A stretch of DNA of 64,000 nucleotides from Bacillota bacterium (GCA_023453795.1 JAEXSP010000032.1:128200-192199); one strand, 5' to 3'. Shown: positions 52,793-62,106, counted from the first letter of the stretch. Translations and numbers: made by a program. The notes: a model not told the origin generated them from the sequence alone.

Positions 52793-53290
52793 ATGGACAT
52801 TTTTATAGAAAAGATGGTCAAAAAAAATAAAACAATCGGTGAACGCATTTTTGTTGCAGGGATTATGACATTAGGCATAATATTGGCCTTGTTCTTTTTC
52901 CTCATAGCCGGTTCGTTTGGGCTTCTGCTGGCTGTAGGAGCAATATTCGGGGCATATTATCTTGCAACATCGAAAAATATTGAGTTTGAATATATTTATA
53001 CAAACGGTGAATTGGATATAGACAGGATAATAGCTCAAAAGAGAAGAAAAAGGATGTTCAGTACCAGTTGCAAGAATTTTGACATTGTAGCTAAAAAAGA
53101 CAGCGATATGTATACCGAGGAGATCAAAGCGATTAAAAATAAGATTATACTGGTAAGTTCAATGAACTCACCGGATGTATATTTTGCGACCTTGAACCAT
53201 AAAGGGCAGAAAACTCTTCTCCTTTTCGAGCCGGATGGACGAATGCTTTCGGGCTTTAAAACATTTATACCCAGGAAGGTATTCATTTAA
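52793..53290 (+). CDS. Two-segment membrane protein of unknown function
   Basis: 165 aa, ATG behind AAGGGGGAAA. Two adjacent hydrophobic segments (IFVAGIMTLGIILALFFFLI and FGLLLAVGAIFGAYYLAT) followed by a cytosolic/exposed α/β domain (FEYIYTNGELDIDRI, LVSSMNSPDVYFAT). Resembles small clostridial membrane proteins of the DUF6106 type. Function unknown. A terminator at 53343 follows. Confidence 0.7.
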   Translation: MDIFIEKMVKKNKTIGERIFVAGIMTLGIILALFFFLIAGSFGLLLAVGAIFGAYYLATSKNIEFEYIYTNGELDIDRIIAQKRRKRMFSTSCKNFDIVAKKDSDMYTEEIKAIKNKIILVSSMNSPDVYFATLNHKGQKTLLLFEPDGRMLSGFKTFIPRKVFI

Positions 53291-53342
53291 ATGATCTAAA
53301 TGTGGGATACTTATAGCGAAATTGAACAAATAAATAGGACAG

Positions 53343-53370
53343 AAGGGCGTATTAATATATACGCCCTTTT
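53343..53370 (+). terminator. Terminator after 52793 gene
   Basis: AAGGGCGTAT/ATACGCCCTTTT around a short A/T loop. Confidence 0.85.
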
Positions 53371-53399
53371 GCCGTAATATGGCAGTGTGGAAATAAATT

Positions 53400-53447
53400 A
53401 CAGGGAGACAAGCTTGTACAGACTGTATGTACAAGGATATCCCTGAG
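53400..53447 (+). promoter_or_regulatory. Inverted repeat in the leader of the GH18 gene
   Basis: CTTGTACA (53413-53420) and TGTACAAG (53428-53435) form a perfect palindrome with a seven-base spacer; CAGGG and CCCTG form an outer pair. The operator-like or RNA structure lies about 40 bases before the start. Confidence 0.45.
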
Positions 53448-53488
53448 CCAATCCATATGAGGCCTTACTGATTTGATACGGGGGAAAA

Positions 53489-55246
53489 ATGAAAAAATTC
53501 TTTATACTGCTTGCAGCAATTACATTGACTTTTGCTGCGGCAGGAATCATATATTATATCTCTTCCATGCCTAATAACAAGGTAGTGCCCGCTTTCGACG
53601 AAGGAAAACTTAATATTGTTATTGAGGGAAAGGTCATAAATACCAGACAGCCTGTTCAGATGGTTAATGATGAGATACTGCTGCCTTTTGACATCGTAAA
53701 GGAATATTTCGATCCATATATTTTCTGGGACGGGAAACTGCAAAAATTGTCTGTCACAACAAAAAACAAGGTTATAAGAATGAAAACCGACAGCCTTAAT
53801 GCCCTGGTCAACAATAAGCCGGTAACCCTTAACATACCTGTGTCAATAAGCCGGAATACAGTATATGTACCGATACAATTCCTGAGCGGGCTATACAACA
53901 TTAAGATCAATTATAATAAAGAAAATAATGTAATTATTATAGATTACATCAATAGAACAAAAAAGGCGGGAACTATCACAGGCTCCAGCCTTAAAATAAG
54001 AAACGGGATGTCCCGGCAGCATCCGATTGTGAAAAAATATGAGCAGGCTGAAGCTGCAAAAGGCATCAATGTTATAATATACAGCGGCAATGGCAAGTGG
54101 TGCAGGGTAAGAACACCGGATGGAGTAATCGGCTATATAGAGAAAAGATATATTACTCAAGAAAGGGAAATTAAAAACGAGCCTGCTCCGGACGTGAATA
54201 AAGAACCGGCTTGGAAACCTTCAAAGGGTAAGATTAATATGGTTTGGGATTACTTTTCCCGGACAAGGTCCTGCAAGCCTGTTTTAGATGATGCCAAAGG
54301 GCTTGATGTTGTTTCTCCTACATGGTTTGCTGTTGAAAATGCGAAAGGTGAAATCAGGAATAGAGCAAGTGCTGAGTACGTTCAAACTGTACATGCCAAG
54401 GGCTTGAAGGTTTGGGCCATGATAAATAACGATTCAACTGACCCCGATATGACAAGCGAATTTCTGAATAATACAGATTCCCGGGATAACATTATCAGGC
54501 AGCTGCTTGCATATGCAGCGCTTTATAACCTGGACGGAATCAATATTGACTTTGAAAACATTAAAAAGTCCGATAAAGGTGCTCTAACACAGTTTGTCAG
54601 GGAGATTACCCCTCTGCTTAAGGAGCAGGGGCTTGTCGTATCCATCGATGTAACAATACCTGACGGGAGCGATAACTGGTCAAAGTGTTATGACCGTGCG
54701 GAGCTTGGACAAGTAGTGGACTATGTAATGTTGATGGCTTATGACCAATACTGGAGCACAAGCCCCGTAGCGGGTCCGGTAGCGGAAATCGGCTGGGTTG
54801 AAGACAACCTTAAGAAAGTACTTGAGCTTGTCCCGAAGGAAAAGCTGTTATTAGGACTTCCTTTCTACTCCCGGGAATGGATAGAGAGCAAGGATAGTCA
54901 GGGAAACGTGACTGTCTCCCGTCCGGCAAGAACATTGACTATGGAAATGGAGCAAGAAATTATTGATGAGAATAATGCGAAGACTGTATGGAATGAGAAA
55001 ATGGGCTTATTCTACGCAGAGTTCAGTGACAACGGCAAAGTTCACAGAATATGGGTTGAAGACAGCAACTCCATCAACATAAAATCATCACTGGTGCAAA
55101 AATACGGCCTTGCGGGAGCGTGCTCATGGAGAAAGGGCTTTGAAACAGCTGAAATCTGGGATGTTCTGAAAAAAAACCTCAAGGATATAGGCAGCTATCA
55201 GCAATGGCTTAATGACAACAAGAGTAAAAAGTATGCTTACAAATAA
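53489..55246 (+). CDS. Membrane-anchored GH18 glycosidase with SH3 and stalk domain
   Basis: 585 aa, ATG behind GGGGGAAAA. N-terminal anchor (FFILLAAITLTFAAAGIIYY), a copper-amine-oxidase-N-type stalk (about 35-155, NDEILLPFDIVKEYF), SH3-like (about 160-225, LKIRNGMSRQHPIVKKY) and the GH18 domain (about 250-560) with the catalytic strand LDGINIDFE (general acid Glu). Family GH18 of this layout contains spore or vegetative peptidoglycan N-acetylglucosaminidases (YaaH/YdhD-like). Chitinase activity is less likely. Confidence 0.88.
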   Translation: MKKFFILLAAITLTFAAAGIIYYISSMPNNKVVPAFDEGKLNIVIEGKVINTRQPVQMVNDEILLPFDIVKEYFDPYIFWDGKLQKLSVTTKNKVIRMKTDSLNALVNNKPVTLNIPVSISRNTVYVPIQFLSGLYNIKINYNKENNVIIIDYINRTKKAGTITGSSLKIRNGMSRQHPIVKKYEQAEAAKGINVIIYSGNGKWCRVRTPDGVIGYIEKRYITQEREIKNEPAPDVNKEPAWKPSKGKINMVWDYFSRTRSCKPVLDDAKGLDVVSPTWFAVENAKGEIRNRASAEYVQTVHAKGLKVWAMINNDSTDPDMTSEFLNNTDSRDNIIRQLLAYAALYNLDGINIDFENIKKSDKGALTQFVREITPLLKEQGLVVSIDVTIPDGSDNWSKCYDRAELGQVVDYVMLMAYDQYWSTSPVAGPVAEIGWVEDNLKKVLELVPKEKLLLGLPFYSREWIESKDSQGNVTVSRPARTLTMEMEQEIIDENNAKTVWNEKMGLFYAEFSDNGKVHRIWVEDSNSINIKSSLVQKYGLAGACSWRKGFETAEIWDVLKKNLKDIGSYQQWLNDNKSKKYAYK

Positions 55247-55269
55247 AATATTCTGTTTGCCAAATTTAT

Positions 55270-55298
55270 TTGACACATCCAGCCTAATAGTATAAAAT
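55270..55298 (+). promoter_or_regulatory. guaB promoter
   Basis: TTGACA (55270-55275), 17 bases, TAAAAT (55293-55298); TATAAA is an overlapping alternative. The start codon is 47 bases further. Confidence 0.65.
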
Positions 55299-55344
55299 GT
55301 TCTATAAATTTAATGGGACTAAAAGAAAGAGGAGGAGATATTGG

Positions 55345-56847
55345 TTGGCATATTTTTATAATGAACCTTCCAGAACGTTTAACGAATATTTGCTGATTCC
55401 TAACTTAACGAGAAAAGATTGTACACCGGCAAATGTTTCACTTAAAACACCAATTGTCAAATTCAAGCAAGGTGAGAAATCTCCGCTGGAAATAAACCTG
55501 CCTTTTGCATCAGCCATAATGCAGTCGGTTTCTGACCACAACATGGCTATAGCCTTGGCAAGATGCGGCGGAATATCATTCATATATCAGTCACAGGCAA
55601 TAGAACAGCAAGCAGAAATGGTACGGAAAGTAAAGAAGTACAAGGCAGGATATGTAGTAAGCGATTCCAATCTGAAGCCTGATGACACTCTTAAAGATGT
55701 ACTGGACCTTAAGGAGAAAACTGGGCACTCCACGATTGCAATCACCGAAAACGGGACACCTACAGGCAAATTGCTCGGAATAGTTACAAGCAGGGACTAT
55801 AGGTTAAGCCGTACACCTCTTGACACAAAGATTAAAGAATTCATGACTCCATTCTCATCACTGGTCTACGGTAAGGAAGGCATCACACTCAAGGAAGCTA
55901 ATGACATGATCTGGGATCACAAGCTCAATGCTCTTCCGATAATCGACAGCAAACAGAACCTTGTCTATATGGTATTCAGAAAAGATTATGACAGTCATAA
56001 GGAGAATCCCCTTGAACTTCTGGACAGCAGTAAAAGGCTGATTGTAGGAGCGGGAATCAATACCAGGGATTATAAGGAAAGAGTACCTGCGCTTGTTGAT
56101 GCAGGCGTTGACATTCTTTGTATAGATTCTTCCGACGGATATTCGGAATGGCAGGGAGATACAATCGAATGGATCAAGAAAGAATATAAAGGGAAAGTAA
56201 AAGTCGGAGCAGGAAATGTTGTAGATAAAGAGGGTTTTCTTTACCTGGTAAAGGCGGGTGCTGATTTTGTAAAGGTCGGTATCGGAGGCGGCTCAATCTG
56301 TATTACAAGAGAGCAGAAGGGTATAGGAAGAGGTCAGGCAACTGCTGTTATAGAGGTAGCAAAGGCAAGGGACGAATATTTCGAGCAGACAGGCATATAT
56401 ATTCCTATTTGTTCAGACGGCGGAATTGTTCACGACTATCACATGGTTTTAGCCTTGGCGATGGGAGCGAACTTTATAATGCTGGGAAGATACTTTGCAA
56501 GGTTTGACGAAAGCCCGACCCGAAAGGTTAAGATAGGCGGTAATTTCGTTAAGGAATATTGGGGAGAGGGCTCAAACAGGGCCAGGAACTGGCAGAGGTA
56601 TGATATGGGCGGCGACGGCAAGCTCTCATTCGAAGAAGGAGTAGACTCATATGTACCATACGCCGGTCTTTTGAAAGACAATCTGGATCTTACCGTAAGC
56701 AAGCTAAGATCAACAATGTGTACCTGCGGTGCACTGGATATAGAAAATCTCCACAAAGATGCCAGAATATCTCTCGTATCAGCAACCAGTATTATTGAAG
56801 GCGGAGCTCATGATGTCATCCTGAAGGAAAATGACAGGTCATCCTGA
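55345..56847 (+). CDS. guaB: IMP dehydrogenase, protozoan-like type
   Basis: 500 aa from the TTG at 55345 behind GAGGAGGAG; the frame is open to 55297 but without a ribosome site. Two CBS domains (about 110-220, GIVTSRDYRLS), and the catalytic loop GGGSICITREQKGIGRGQ with Cys, followed by the flap RARNWQRYDMGGDGK. Makes XMP for GMP. The catalytic loop resembles the Tritrichomonas foetus enzyme more than the usual bacterial GPGSICTTR form. A terminator at 56864 follows. Confidence 0.93.
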   Translation: MAYFYNEPSRTFNEYLLIPNLTRKDCTPANVSLKTPIVKFKQGEKSPLEINLPFASAIMQSVSDHNMAIALARCGGISFIYQSQAIEQQAEMVRKVKKYKAGYVVSDSNLKPDDTLKDVLDLKEKTGHSTIAITENGTPTGKLLGIVTSRDYRLSRTPLDTKIKEFMTPFSSLVYGKEGITLKEANDMIWDHKLNALPIIDSKQNLVYMVFRKDYDSHKENPLELLDSSKRLIVGAGINTRDYKERVPALVDAGVDILCIDSSDGYSEWQGDTIEWIKKEYKGKVKVGAGNVVDKEGFLYLVKAGADFVKVGIGGGSICITREQKGIGRGQATAVIEVAKARDEYFEQTGIYIPICSDGGIVHDYHMVLALAMGANFIMLGRYFARFDESPTRKVKIGGNFVKEYWGEGSNRARNWQRYDMGGDGKLSFEEGVDSYVPYAGLLKDNLDLTVSKLRSTMCTCGALDIENLHKDARISLVSATSIIEGGAHDVILKENDRSS

Positions 56848-56863
56848 TATAAAATTTAACCCG

Positions 56864-56897
56864 AATGAGGCATTTCGAATTGGAATGCCTCATTTTT
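56864..56897 (+). terminator. guaB terminator
   Basis: AATGAGGCATT/AATGCCTCATT stem, nine-base loop, followed by TTTT. Confidence 0.88.
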
Positions 56898-56988
56898 AAG
56901 TTATAAGTATTATTTCCTTTAATGCATAATTTCTATCCGTTCCTAATATCCTCTATTATAGAACAACGCCGGTAAAGGACAAAACCAT

Positions 56989-57999
56989 ATGAGTAATTTT
57001 GCTCTGATAACATGTTCAAAAGCAGAGCCTCCGGACACAATTGAAGTAAATTCTGCGTCTGGCAAAAATGTCATAGCAAGATTGATTGACTTTTTAAGAG
57101 CCAAATTAACAAAAACCGATCTGCGAACTGAAAACACTCAAAAACTTGTCCCAATAGAAGCAAAATCGATTGAACTTTATGAAAATACATCGATGTTTGT
57201 CATCAATATTCCCTATGAAAAGGAAAAGCTCATAAAAGAAATAGAAAGAATTACTGAGTTCATTCATAACTTCTCACGTGAAAATGAAATAAATTGCATA
57301 GTCATGTCTGATGAGCTTAAAGACATAGAAGCCGATTGGAATTCGAATGCTTCCTTCGATGGGCACATACTTTATTTATCTCTCCTTAACGTAATTTTAG
57401 ATGAGATTTGTTCAAATAAGGGTATAAAAATCGGTGATTTAGATATAACTATTATTCATGGAAAAAGCAATGAGTTATCTGCGATACTATCTCTGCTTGC
57501 ACCCATAGTAAAATATATGACAGTTCTTACCGACAGAAAGGATGATCTTGAGTATGAGATAAATCAAATTTATGATGAAACCGGCTTATCGGTTAGTCTT
57601 TCCTCGGAACCGAAGGCGGCCCTTAAAGGCTGTGACATAATAATAAACCTGGGTGATGCCGGCTGCATCAACAGCACTAAACTTAACAGCAAAACATTGA
57701 TAATCAACTTTGACGCAGCAGCTTCAAAAAGCATAATAAATGAGAATGTAATCATTACCGGAGTGGAGGTCGTTCTGCCGGTTAAACTTTTGCAGAAGCT
57801 TGACAAGGAAATACTTAAAAATTTTAACACAAGCAGCCTGGCAGAATTAGTACTTTGCAATAAATTAGGGTATTTTCATGCAAATAAAGAGAATAAATAT
57901 GAAATATTGAAAAGCATTGCCGATCAATTTAAAAAAGACGGCTACAGAATTGCGTCCTTAAAGGGCAGGCATAATACTATAAGACTTGAACAAATATAA
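56989..57999 (+). CDS. Unrecognised 336-aa cytosolic protein
   Basis: ATG behind AAAGGA. No named domain. The N-terminal half is helical (EKLIKEIERITEFIHNFS); the C-terminal half alternates β-strand and helix (GCDIIINLGDAGCINS, TLIINFDAAASKS) like a Rossmann fold, but the nucleotide loop is not seen. No signal peptide or membrane segment. No informative neighbours (between guaB and greA, its own unit). Function not assigned. Confidence 0.75.
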   Translation: MSNFALITCSKAEPPDTIEVNSASGKNVIARLIDFLRAKLTKTDLRTENTQKLVPIEAKSIELYENTSMFVINIPYEKEKLIKEIERITEFIHNFSRENEINCIVMSDELKDIEADWNSNASFDGHILYLSLLNVILDEICSNKGIKIGDLDITIIHGKSNELSAILSLLAPIVKYMTVLTDRKDDLEYEINQIYDETGLSVSLSSEPKAALKGCDIIINLGDAGCINSTKLNSKTLIINFDAAASKSIINENVIITGVEVVLPVKLLQKLDKEILKNFNTSSLAELVLCNKLGYFHANKENKYEILKSIADQFKKDGYRIASLKGRHNTIRLEQI

Positions 58000-58083
58000 A
58001 TAATACATACCCCCCTGACGAAAGTAATGAGCACTTATTAATCGTATATTAACTGGACATTAGTAGCTTTTTATGTACTCTTC
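58000..58083 (+). other. Short intergenic stretch before the greA promoter
   Basis: 84 bases after the stop of the 56989 gene, with no gene. The greA promoter follows at 58084. Confidence 0.4.
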
Positions 58084-58112
58084 TTGACAATGGGTAGTTT
58101 GTATTCTATAAT
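58084..58112 (+). promoter_or_regulatory. greA promoter
   Basis: TTGACA (58084-58089), 17 bases, TATAAT (58107-58112), a consensus housekeeping promoter. The leader to the start is unusually long, about 184 bases, with no RNA family recognised in it. Confidence 0.82.
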
Positions 58113-58302
58113 GAAAAAAATAATCAATAAGTATTAGGTTTGTATCTGTCAAAAAGGCGCTGTTCTAGGCATCAGTGCTGTGTCCATTTTTATACTATGT
58201 ACTGATTCAATCACCATAAAATTTCTATAAAATATAAGCTATTAGCAATATGGAATTGCAAACTATTAATGAAAAATAATAATGGTAAAGGAGAGGCTTC
58301 AA

Positions 58303-58779
58303 ATGACTAACAAAGAAGTCGTATTGACTTATGAAGGCTTAAAGAAACTGGAGGAAGAGCTCGAGTATTTAAAGGGTACTAAAAGAAGAGATATAGCAGA
58401 GCGAATCAAGCAAGCCCTCTCATTTGGCGATATATCAGAGAATTCGGAATATGATGAAGCTAAAAATGAACAAGCCCACATGGAAGGCAGAATAGCCCAG
58501 CTTGAGACAATGCTGAAAAATGCCAAGGTTATTGATGAAGATGAAGTCAGCACTGAATCGGTAAGTCTCGGATCAAAAGTATTGCTTTTAGATATGGAAT
58601 ATAAGGAAGAAGTGGAATATCATATTGTCGGTTCGACTGAAGCCGATCCCAGCAAATTTAAAATTTCCAATGAATCGCCTGTAGGCAGTGCTCTTATGGG
58701 GAAGAAAAAAGGCAACGTAGTTGAGGTTACAGTACCGGACGGAGTAATTAAGTTTAAAATATTGAAAATTCATAAGTAA
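58303..58779 (+). CDS. greA: Transcription elongation factor GreA
   Basis: 158 aa from the ATG at 58303 (AAAGGAGAGG upstream). Coiled coil with the acidic tip (SFGDISENSEYDEAKNEQ), then the C-terminal domain (SPVGSALMGKKKGNVVEV). Rescues stalled RNA polymerase by stimulating transcript cleavage. Full length. Confidence 0.96.
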   Translation: MTNKEVVLTYEGLKKLEEELEYLKGTKRRDIAERIKQALSFGDISENSEYDEAKNEQAHMEGRIAQLETMLKNAKVIDEDEVSTESVSLGSKVLLLDMEYKEEVEYHIVGSTEADPSKFKISNESPVGSALMGKKKGNVVEVTVPDGVIKFKILKIHK

Positions 58780-58820
58780 TAAGAGGTTGTAAAAACAAAT
58801 TAATTTGATATATAATAATT

Positions 58821-58857
58821 AAAATAACAGTTTGCATTGATTGTAAGCTGTTATTTT
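58821..58857 (+). terminator. greA terminator
   Basis: Sixteen-base stem 58821-58836 with 58842-58857, loop TTGAT, ending in TTTT. Confidence 0.78.
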
Positions 58858-58891
58858 GATTTGAGACCATGGCAAAGCGTGAGCTCAAAGC

Positions 58892-58930
58892 CGGGGGCTT
58901 GTCTCCGGGGTTTTTGCTTTTTATTATCAT
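58892..58930 (+). terminator. Possible attenuator in the lysS leader
   Basis: AAAGCCGG...CCGGGGTTTTTG hairpin with an internal G·U-containing stem and a T run. It ends about 45 bases before the lysS start. No T-box specifier region was found. Confidence 0.35.
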
Positions 58931-58965
58931 TTAAATCAATACAAAAGTTGCAGGAGGAAGTAATA

Positions 58966-60459
58966 ATGTCTGAAAATCAGGAAAATAACAACGAAATGCA
59001 AGATCTAAACGAGATATTGAAGGTTAGAAGAATGAAACTGTTGGAACTCCAGCAGAATAATGATGACCCGTTTAAAATAGTAAAATATGACCCTGACCAC
59101 TCTACAGTTCAAATATTAGAGAACTTTGAGCAGCTCGAAGGAAAGTTTGTATCCATTGCCGGAAGACTGATGTCCAAAAGGGGAATGGGAAAAGCAAGCT
59201 TTTGCGACATTCAGGATAGAGACGGAAGGCTGCAGGTCTATGTAAGGATTGATGAAATAGGCGAAGAAAGCTATGAAAAGTTCAAAAAGTTTGATATAGG
59301 TGATATTGCCGGTGTGAAAGGAGAAGTTTTCAAAACACATAAGGGTGAAATATCTATTAAAGCCAAGGAAGTATTGCTGCTGGCAAAATCCCTTCAGCCT
59401 CTTCCTGAAAAGTGGCATGGCTTAAAAGATACAGACATGAGGTACAGGCAAAGATATTTGGATCTCATTGTTAATCCTGAGGTTAAAAAGACATTTATTA
59501 TAAGAAGCAAGATTATTAAGGAGATTAGGAAATTCCTTGATGAAAGAGGATTCCTTGAAGTTGATACTCCCTTACTTAATACAATTCCGGGCGGAGCTGC
59601 GGCAAAGCCGTTTATAACTCATCACAACACACTCGATATTGACCTGTATCTAAGAATTGCGCCTGAATTATATCTGAAGAGGCTTATTGTAGGCGGGATG
59701 GAAAAGGTTTATGAAATGGGTAGGATGTTCAGAAATGAAGGTATGTCGATAAAACATAACCCTGAGTTTTCAATGATGGAGGTTTATGAGGCTTATAACG
59801 ACTATAAGGGTATGATGGAGCTTACGGAAACCTTGGTGTCAACTGTAGCTCAGAATGTGCTTGGGTCTACCAAAATAGTGTATCAGGAGCAGGAAATAGA
59901 CCTTACTCCTCCATGGAAGAGAATGACTATGAGTGAAGCAGTAAAACAGCAAACAGGTGTAGATTTTGATTCAATAAAAACAGATGAAGAAGCCAGAAGC
60001 ATAGCAAAAGAAAAGAAACTGCACTTGGAAGGGAATCTGACCAAGGGTGAGATTCTTAACCTTATGTTCGAAGAGTTTGTAGAAGAGCATCTTATTCAGC
60101 CGACATTTATATATGACTACCCTGTTGAAGTTTCGCCACTTACCAAGAAGAAACCTGACAATCCGGAGCTTACCGAAAGGTTTGAAGTATTTATAACAAG
60201 CAGGGAAATGGGCAATGCATATTCAGAGTTGAATGACCCGATAGACCAGAAGGAAAGGTTCATGAACCAAATGAAGAAAAGGGAAGCCGGTGATGAAGAG
60301 GCCAATATGATTGACGATGATTATATTAATGCTCTCGAATACGGTTTGCCTCCGACGGGTGGACTTGGTATCGGTATAGACAGACTTATTATGCTTTTAA
60401 CAAATTCATATTCCATCAGGGATGTGCTTTTATTCCCAACAATGAAACCAAGAGAATAA
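58966..60459 (+). CDS. lysS: Lysyl-tRNA synthetase, class II
   Basis: 497 aa from the ATG at 58966 with GCAGGAGGAAG upstream. OB-fold anticodon domain (RLMSKRGMGKASFCDIQDRD), then class II motifs: motif 2 MFRNEGMSIKHNPEFSMMEV, motif 3 GLGIGIDRLIMLLTN. Charges tRNA-Lys. Normal length. Confidence 0.96.
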   Translation: MSENQENNNEMQDLNEILKVRRMKLLELQQNNDDPFKIVKYDPDHSTVQILENFEQLEGKFVSIAGRLMSKRGMGKASFCDIQDRDGRLQVYVRIDEIGEESYEKFKKFDIGDIAGVKGEVFKTHKGEISIKAKEVLLLAKSLQPLPEKWHGLKDTDMRYRQRYLDLIVNPEVKKTFIIRSKIIKEIRKFLDERGFLEVDTPLLNTIPGGAAAKPFITHHNTLDIDLYLRIAPELYLKRLIVGGMEKVYEMGRMFRNEGMSIKHNPEFSMMEVYEAYNDYKGMMELTETLVSTVAQNVLGSTKIVYQEQEIDLTPPWKRMTMSEAVKQQTGVDFDSIKTDEEARSIAKEKKLHLEGNLTKGEILNLMFEEFVEEHLIQPTFIYDYPVEVSPLTKKKPDNPELTERFEVFITSREMGNAYSELNDPIDQKERFMNQMKKREAGDEEANMIDDDYINALEYGLPPTGGLGIGIDRLIMLLTNSYSIRDVLLFPTMKPRE

Positions 60460-60464
60460 TACCC

Positions 60465-60483
60465 AGCCGACAAGCGGCTTTTA
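60465..60483 (+). terminator. Weak hairpin after lysS
   Basis: AGCCG/CGGCT with a five-base loop, followed by TTTT. It nearly overlaps the ribosome site of the next gene. Confidence 0.4.
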
Positions 60484-60495
60484 AGGGGTGATAAT

Positions 60496-61359
60496 GTGCT
60501 TGAATTGAGCGAAGCCTATGAAATCCTTGGTTTAACAGAAGGTGCATCCAGGGATGATATAGAAAAGAAATATGGAAAGCTTGTCAGAAAATATACAGCG
60601 GACAAGTCCGGGGATACTGACAGCAGCGAGATGCTCTCAAAAGTCAATGAGGCGTACAATAGGCTTGTTTTCCATGAAAATGAACTGTATGAGGCAGCAC
60701 AGCCTAAAAAGAAGCCTAATCCTATATATAAATTAGTTGGCGTCGATGATAAAAAAGCATCAAACTTCATTCATTATCATAAATGGCATTTTATTATTGG
60801 AGCACTAATACTTGTATTAGTCATATACTTGGGCAATTCCATTTTCAATAGGCATATACCTGATATTACTGTAGAATTTATCGGGGAATACGCTCAAAAA
60901 GCAGATGATACTGCTTTAGGTCAGACTATTAAGGAAGATATAACAAAAAATATACATGAAATAAAAGATGTACAAGTTAGTATGGTTAGCGCCTCTGCAA
61001 AAGTAAAAAACCAGCAGGATGCGGCATTGAATAATAAAGCCAATTTGGAGCTGGTGTATGGCGAAGGGGATGTAATGATCGTAGATGAAAGATTTTTTAC
61101 TGATGCCGTGGCAAATGACCTTTTTATGAATCTTGATAGTGTGATAAAGGATATTAAAATCGACGAAAAAGCAAATGAAAACTATAAGGTTCTGATCGAA
61201 GGGAAAAAATCACATCACCAATATGGTGTTGATGTAGGTAAAAGCAAAATTATAAAGAAATCAAATGTTTTGGGCAGGGAATATATAGCTGTAATAAAAA
61301 AAGGCTGCAAGCATGAGGATAGTGCAAAGAAGCTAATCAGGCTTTTGCTTGAAAAATAG
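60496..61359 (+). CDS. J-like membrane protein without HPD motif
   Basis: 287 aa, GTG start behind AAGGGGTG. Residues 1-65 follow the DnaJ J-domain pattern (SEAYEILGLTEGASRDDIEK, KVNEAYNRL), but the HPD that activates DnaK is replaced by TAD in YTADKSGD. One membrane segment (FIIGALILVLVIYLGNSIF), then a 160-residue extracytoplasmic domain of unknown type (DITVEFIGEYAQKADD, ELVYGEGDVMIVDERFF). It is probably not a DnaK co-chaperone; more likely a membrane scaffold. Confidence 0.75.
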   Translation: MLELSEAYEILGLTEGASRDDIEKKYGKLVRKYTADKSGDTDSSEMLSKVNEAYNRLVFHENELYEAAQPKKKPNPIYKLVGVDDKKASNFIHYHKWHFIIGALILVLVIYLGNSIFNRHIPDITVEFIGEYAQKADDTALGQTIKEDITKNIHEIKDVQVSMVSASAKVKNQQDAALNNKANLELVYGEGDVMIVDERFFTDAVANDLFMNLDSVIKDIKIDEKANENYKVLIEGKKSHHQYGVDVGKSKIIKKSNVLGREYIAVIKKGCKHEDSAKKLIRLLLEK

Positions 61360-61385
61360 ACTTAAATAAAAAGGGGGAAAAATCG

Positions 61386-61703
61386 ATGCCCGGCGAACTT
61401 ATAATAAAGGAAGAGCTTTTGAATGAGTATGTTAAGATTACTTTAGCTGGTGAGGTTGATATCTATACCTCTCAAAACCTCAAAGAAAGACTGTACGGCT
61501 TAGCGGATGAGAATAATAAAGACCTAAGGATAGACTGTAAGGAACTGAATTATATTGACAGCACTGGGCTTGGGATTTTTGTAGGAACTCTGAAAAAGGT
61601 TAAACTCAAGGATAAGAAAATTTTTATATTGAATTTGAAGGACAATATTAAAAAGCTGTTTTTGATAACAGGACTTGACAAGCTATTTATTTTGGAGGAG
61701 TAA
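61386..61703 (+). CDS. STAS-domain anti-sigma factor antagonist (RsbV/SpoIIAA-like)
   Basis: 105 aa, ATG behind AGGGGG. One STAS domain with VKITLAGEVDIYTSQNLKER and the phosphorylatable Ser in LNYIDSTGLGIFVGTL. Unphosphorylated, it binds the anti-sigma kinase and frees the sigma factor. Head of a four-gene cluster with an anti-sigma-like protein, a sigma factor and a second kinase-like protein. Confidence 0.9.
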   Translation: MPGELIIKEELLNEYVKITLAGEVDIYTSQNLKERLYGLADENNKDLRIDCKELNYIDSTGLGIFVGTLKKVKLKDKKIFILNLKDNIKKLFLITGLDKLFILEE

Positions 61704-61707
61704 TAGA

Positions 61708-62106
61708 ATGAGTGAACCAAAAAGCACAATAGAGCTTTCACTACCATTTAAAAGTGAGTATGTAAGCATTGCAAGGCTCACCGTATCCGGGGTAGCCAAC
61801 TCCATAGGATTTGACATGGATAGCATTGAAGACATTAAAGTTTGTATAGCTGAAATCTGCAATAAGCTTGTTAGGGTAGGCAGCAGTAAAGCTGACTGCT
61901 TCAGGATAATATTCAACATTTATGAGGATAAGCTTATTTCTGTCTTTGATTGCAATGACAAAACTCTTAAGTGTATTTTTGACAATAAAGAAGATGAACT
62001 TGCATTGTCAATAATCAATGCTCTTATGGATAGTGTTGAATTGTGTACAGAGAACTACCTCTTTTCAATAACAAAAGTTCTTGGAAGGAACAGCATGGAG
62101 GTTTAA
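61708..62106 (+). CDS. Degenerate anti-sigma (RsbW-like) protein
   Basis: 132 aa from the ATG at 61708 (GGAGGAG upstream), the stop touching the sigma gene. It has the size and start pattern of RsbW/SpoIIAB (LPFKSEYVSIARLTVSGVAN) and an N-box-like IKVCIAEICNKL, but the Asp-x-Gly-x-Gly ATP loop is replaced (FDCNDKTL) and no Gly-rich lid is seen. It may bind the sigma factor without kinase activity. The intact HATPase partner is at 62996. Confidence 0.8.
   Translation: MSEPKSTIELSLPFKSEYVSIARLTVSGVANSIGFDMDSIEDIKVCIAEICNKLVRVGSSKADCFRIIFNIYEDKLISVFDCNDKTLKCIFDNKEDELALSIINALMDSVELCTENYLFSITKVLGRNSMEV

Noticed and set aside
58866..58965. T-box leader for lysS
   Set aside because: A hairpin with T run exists, but no specifier loop or T-box sequence was found, and lysS class II is not usually T-box controlled.
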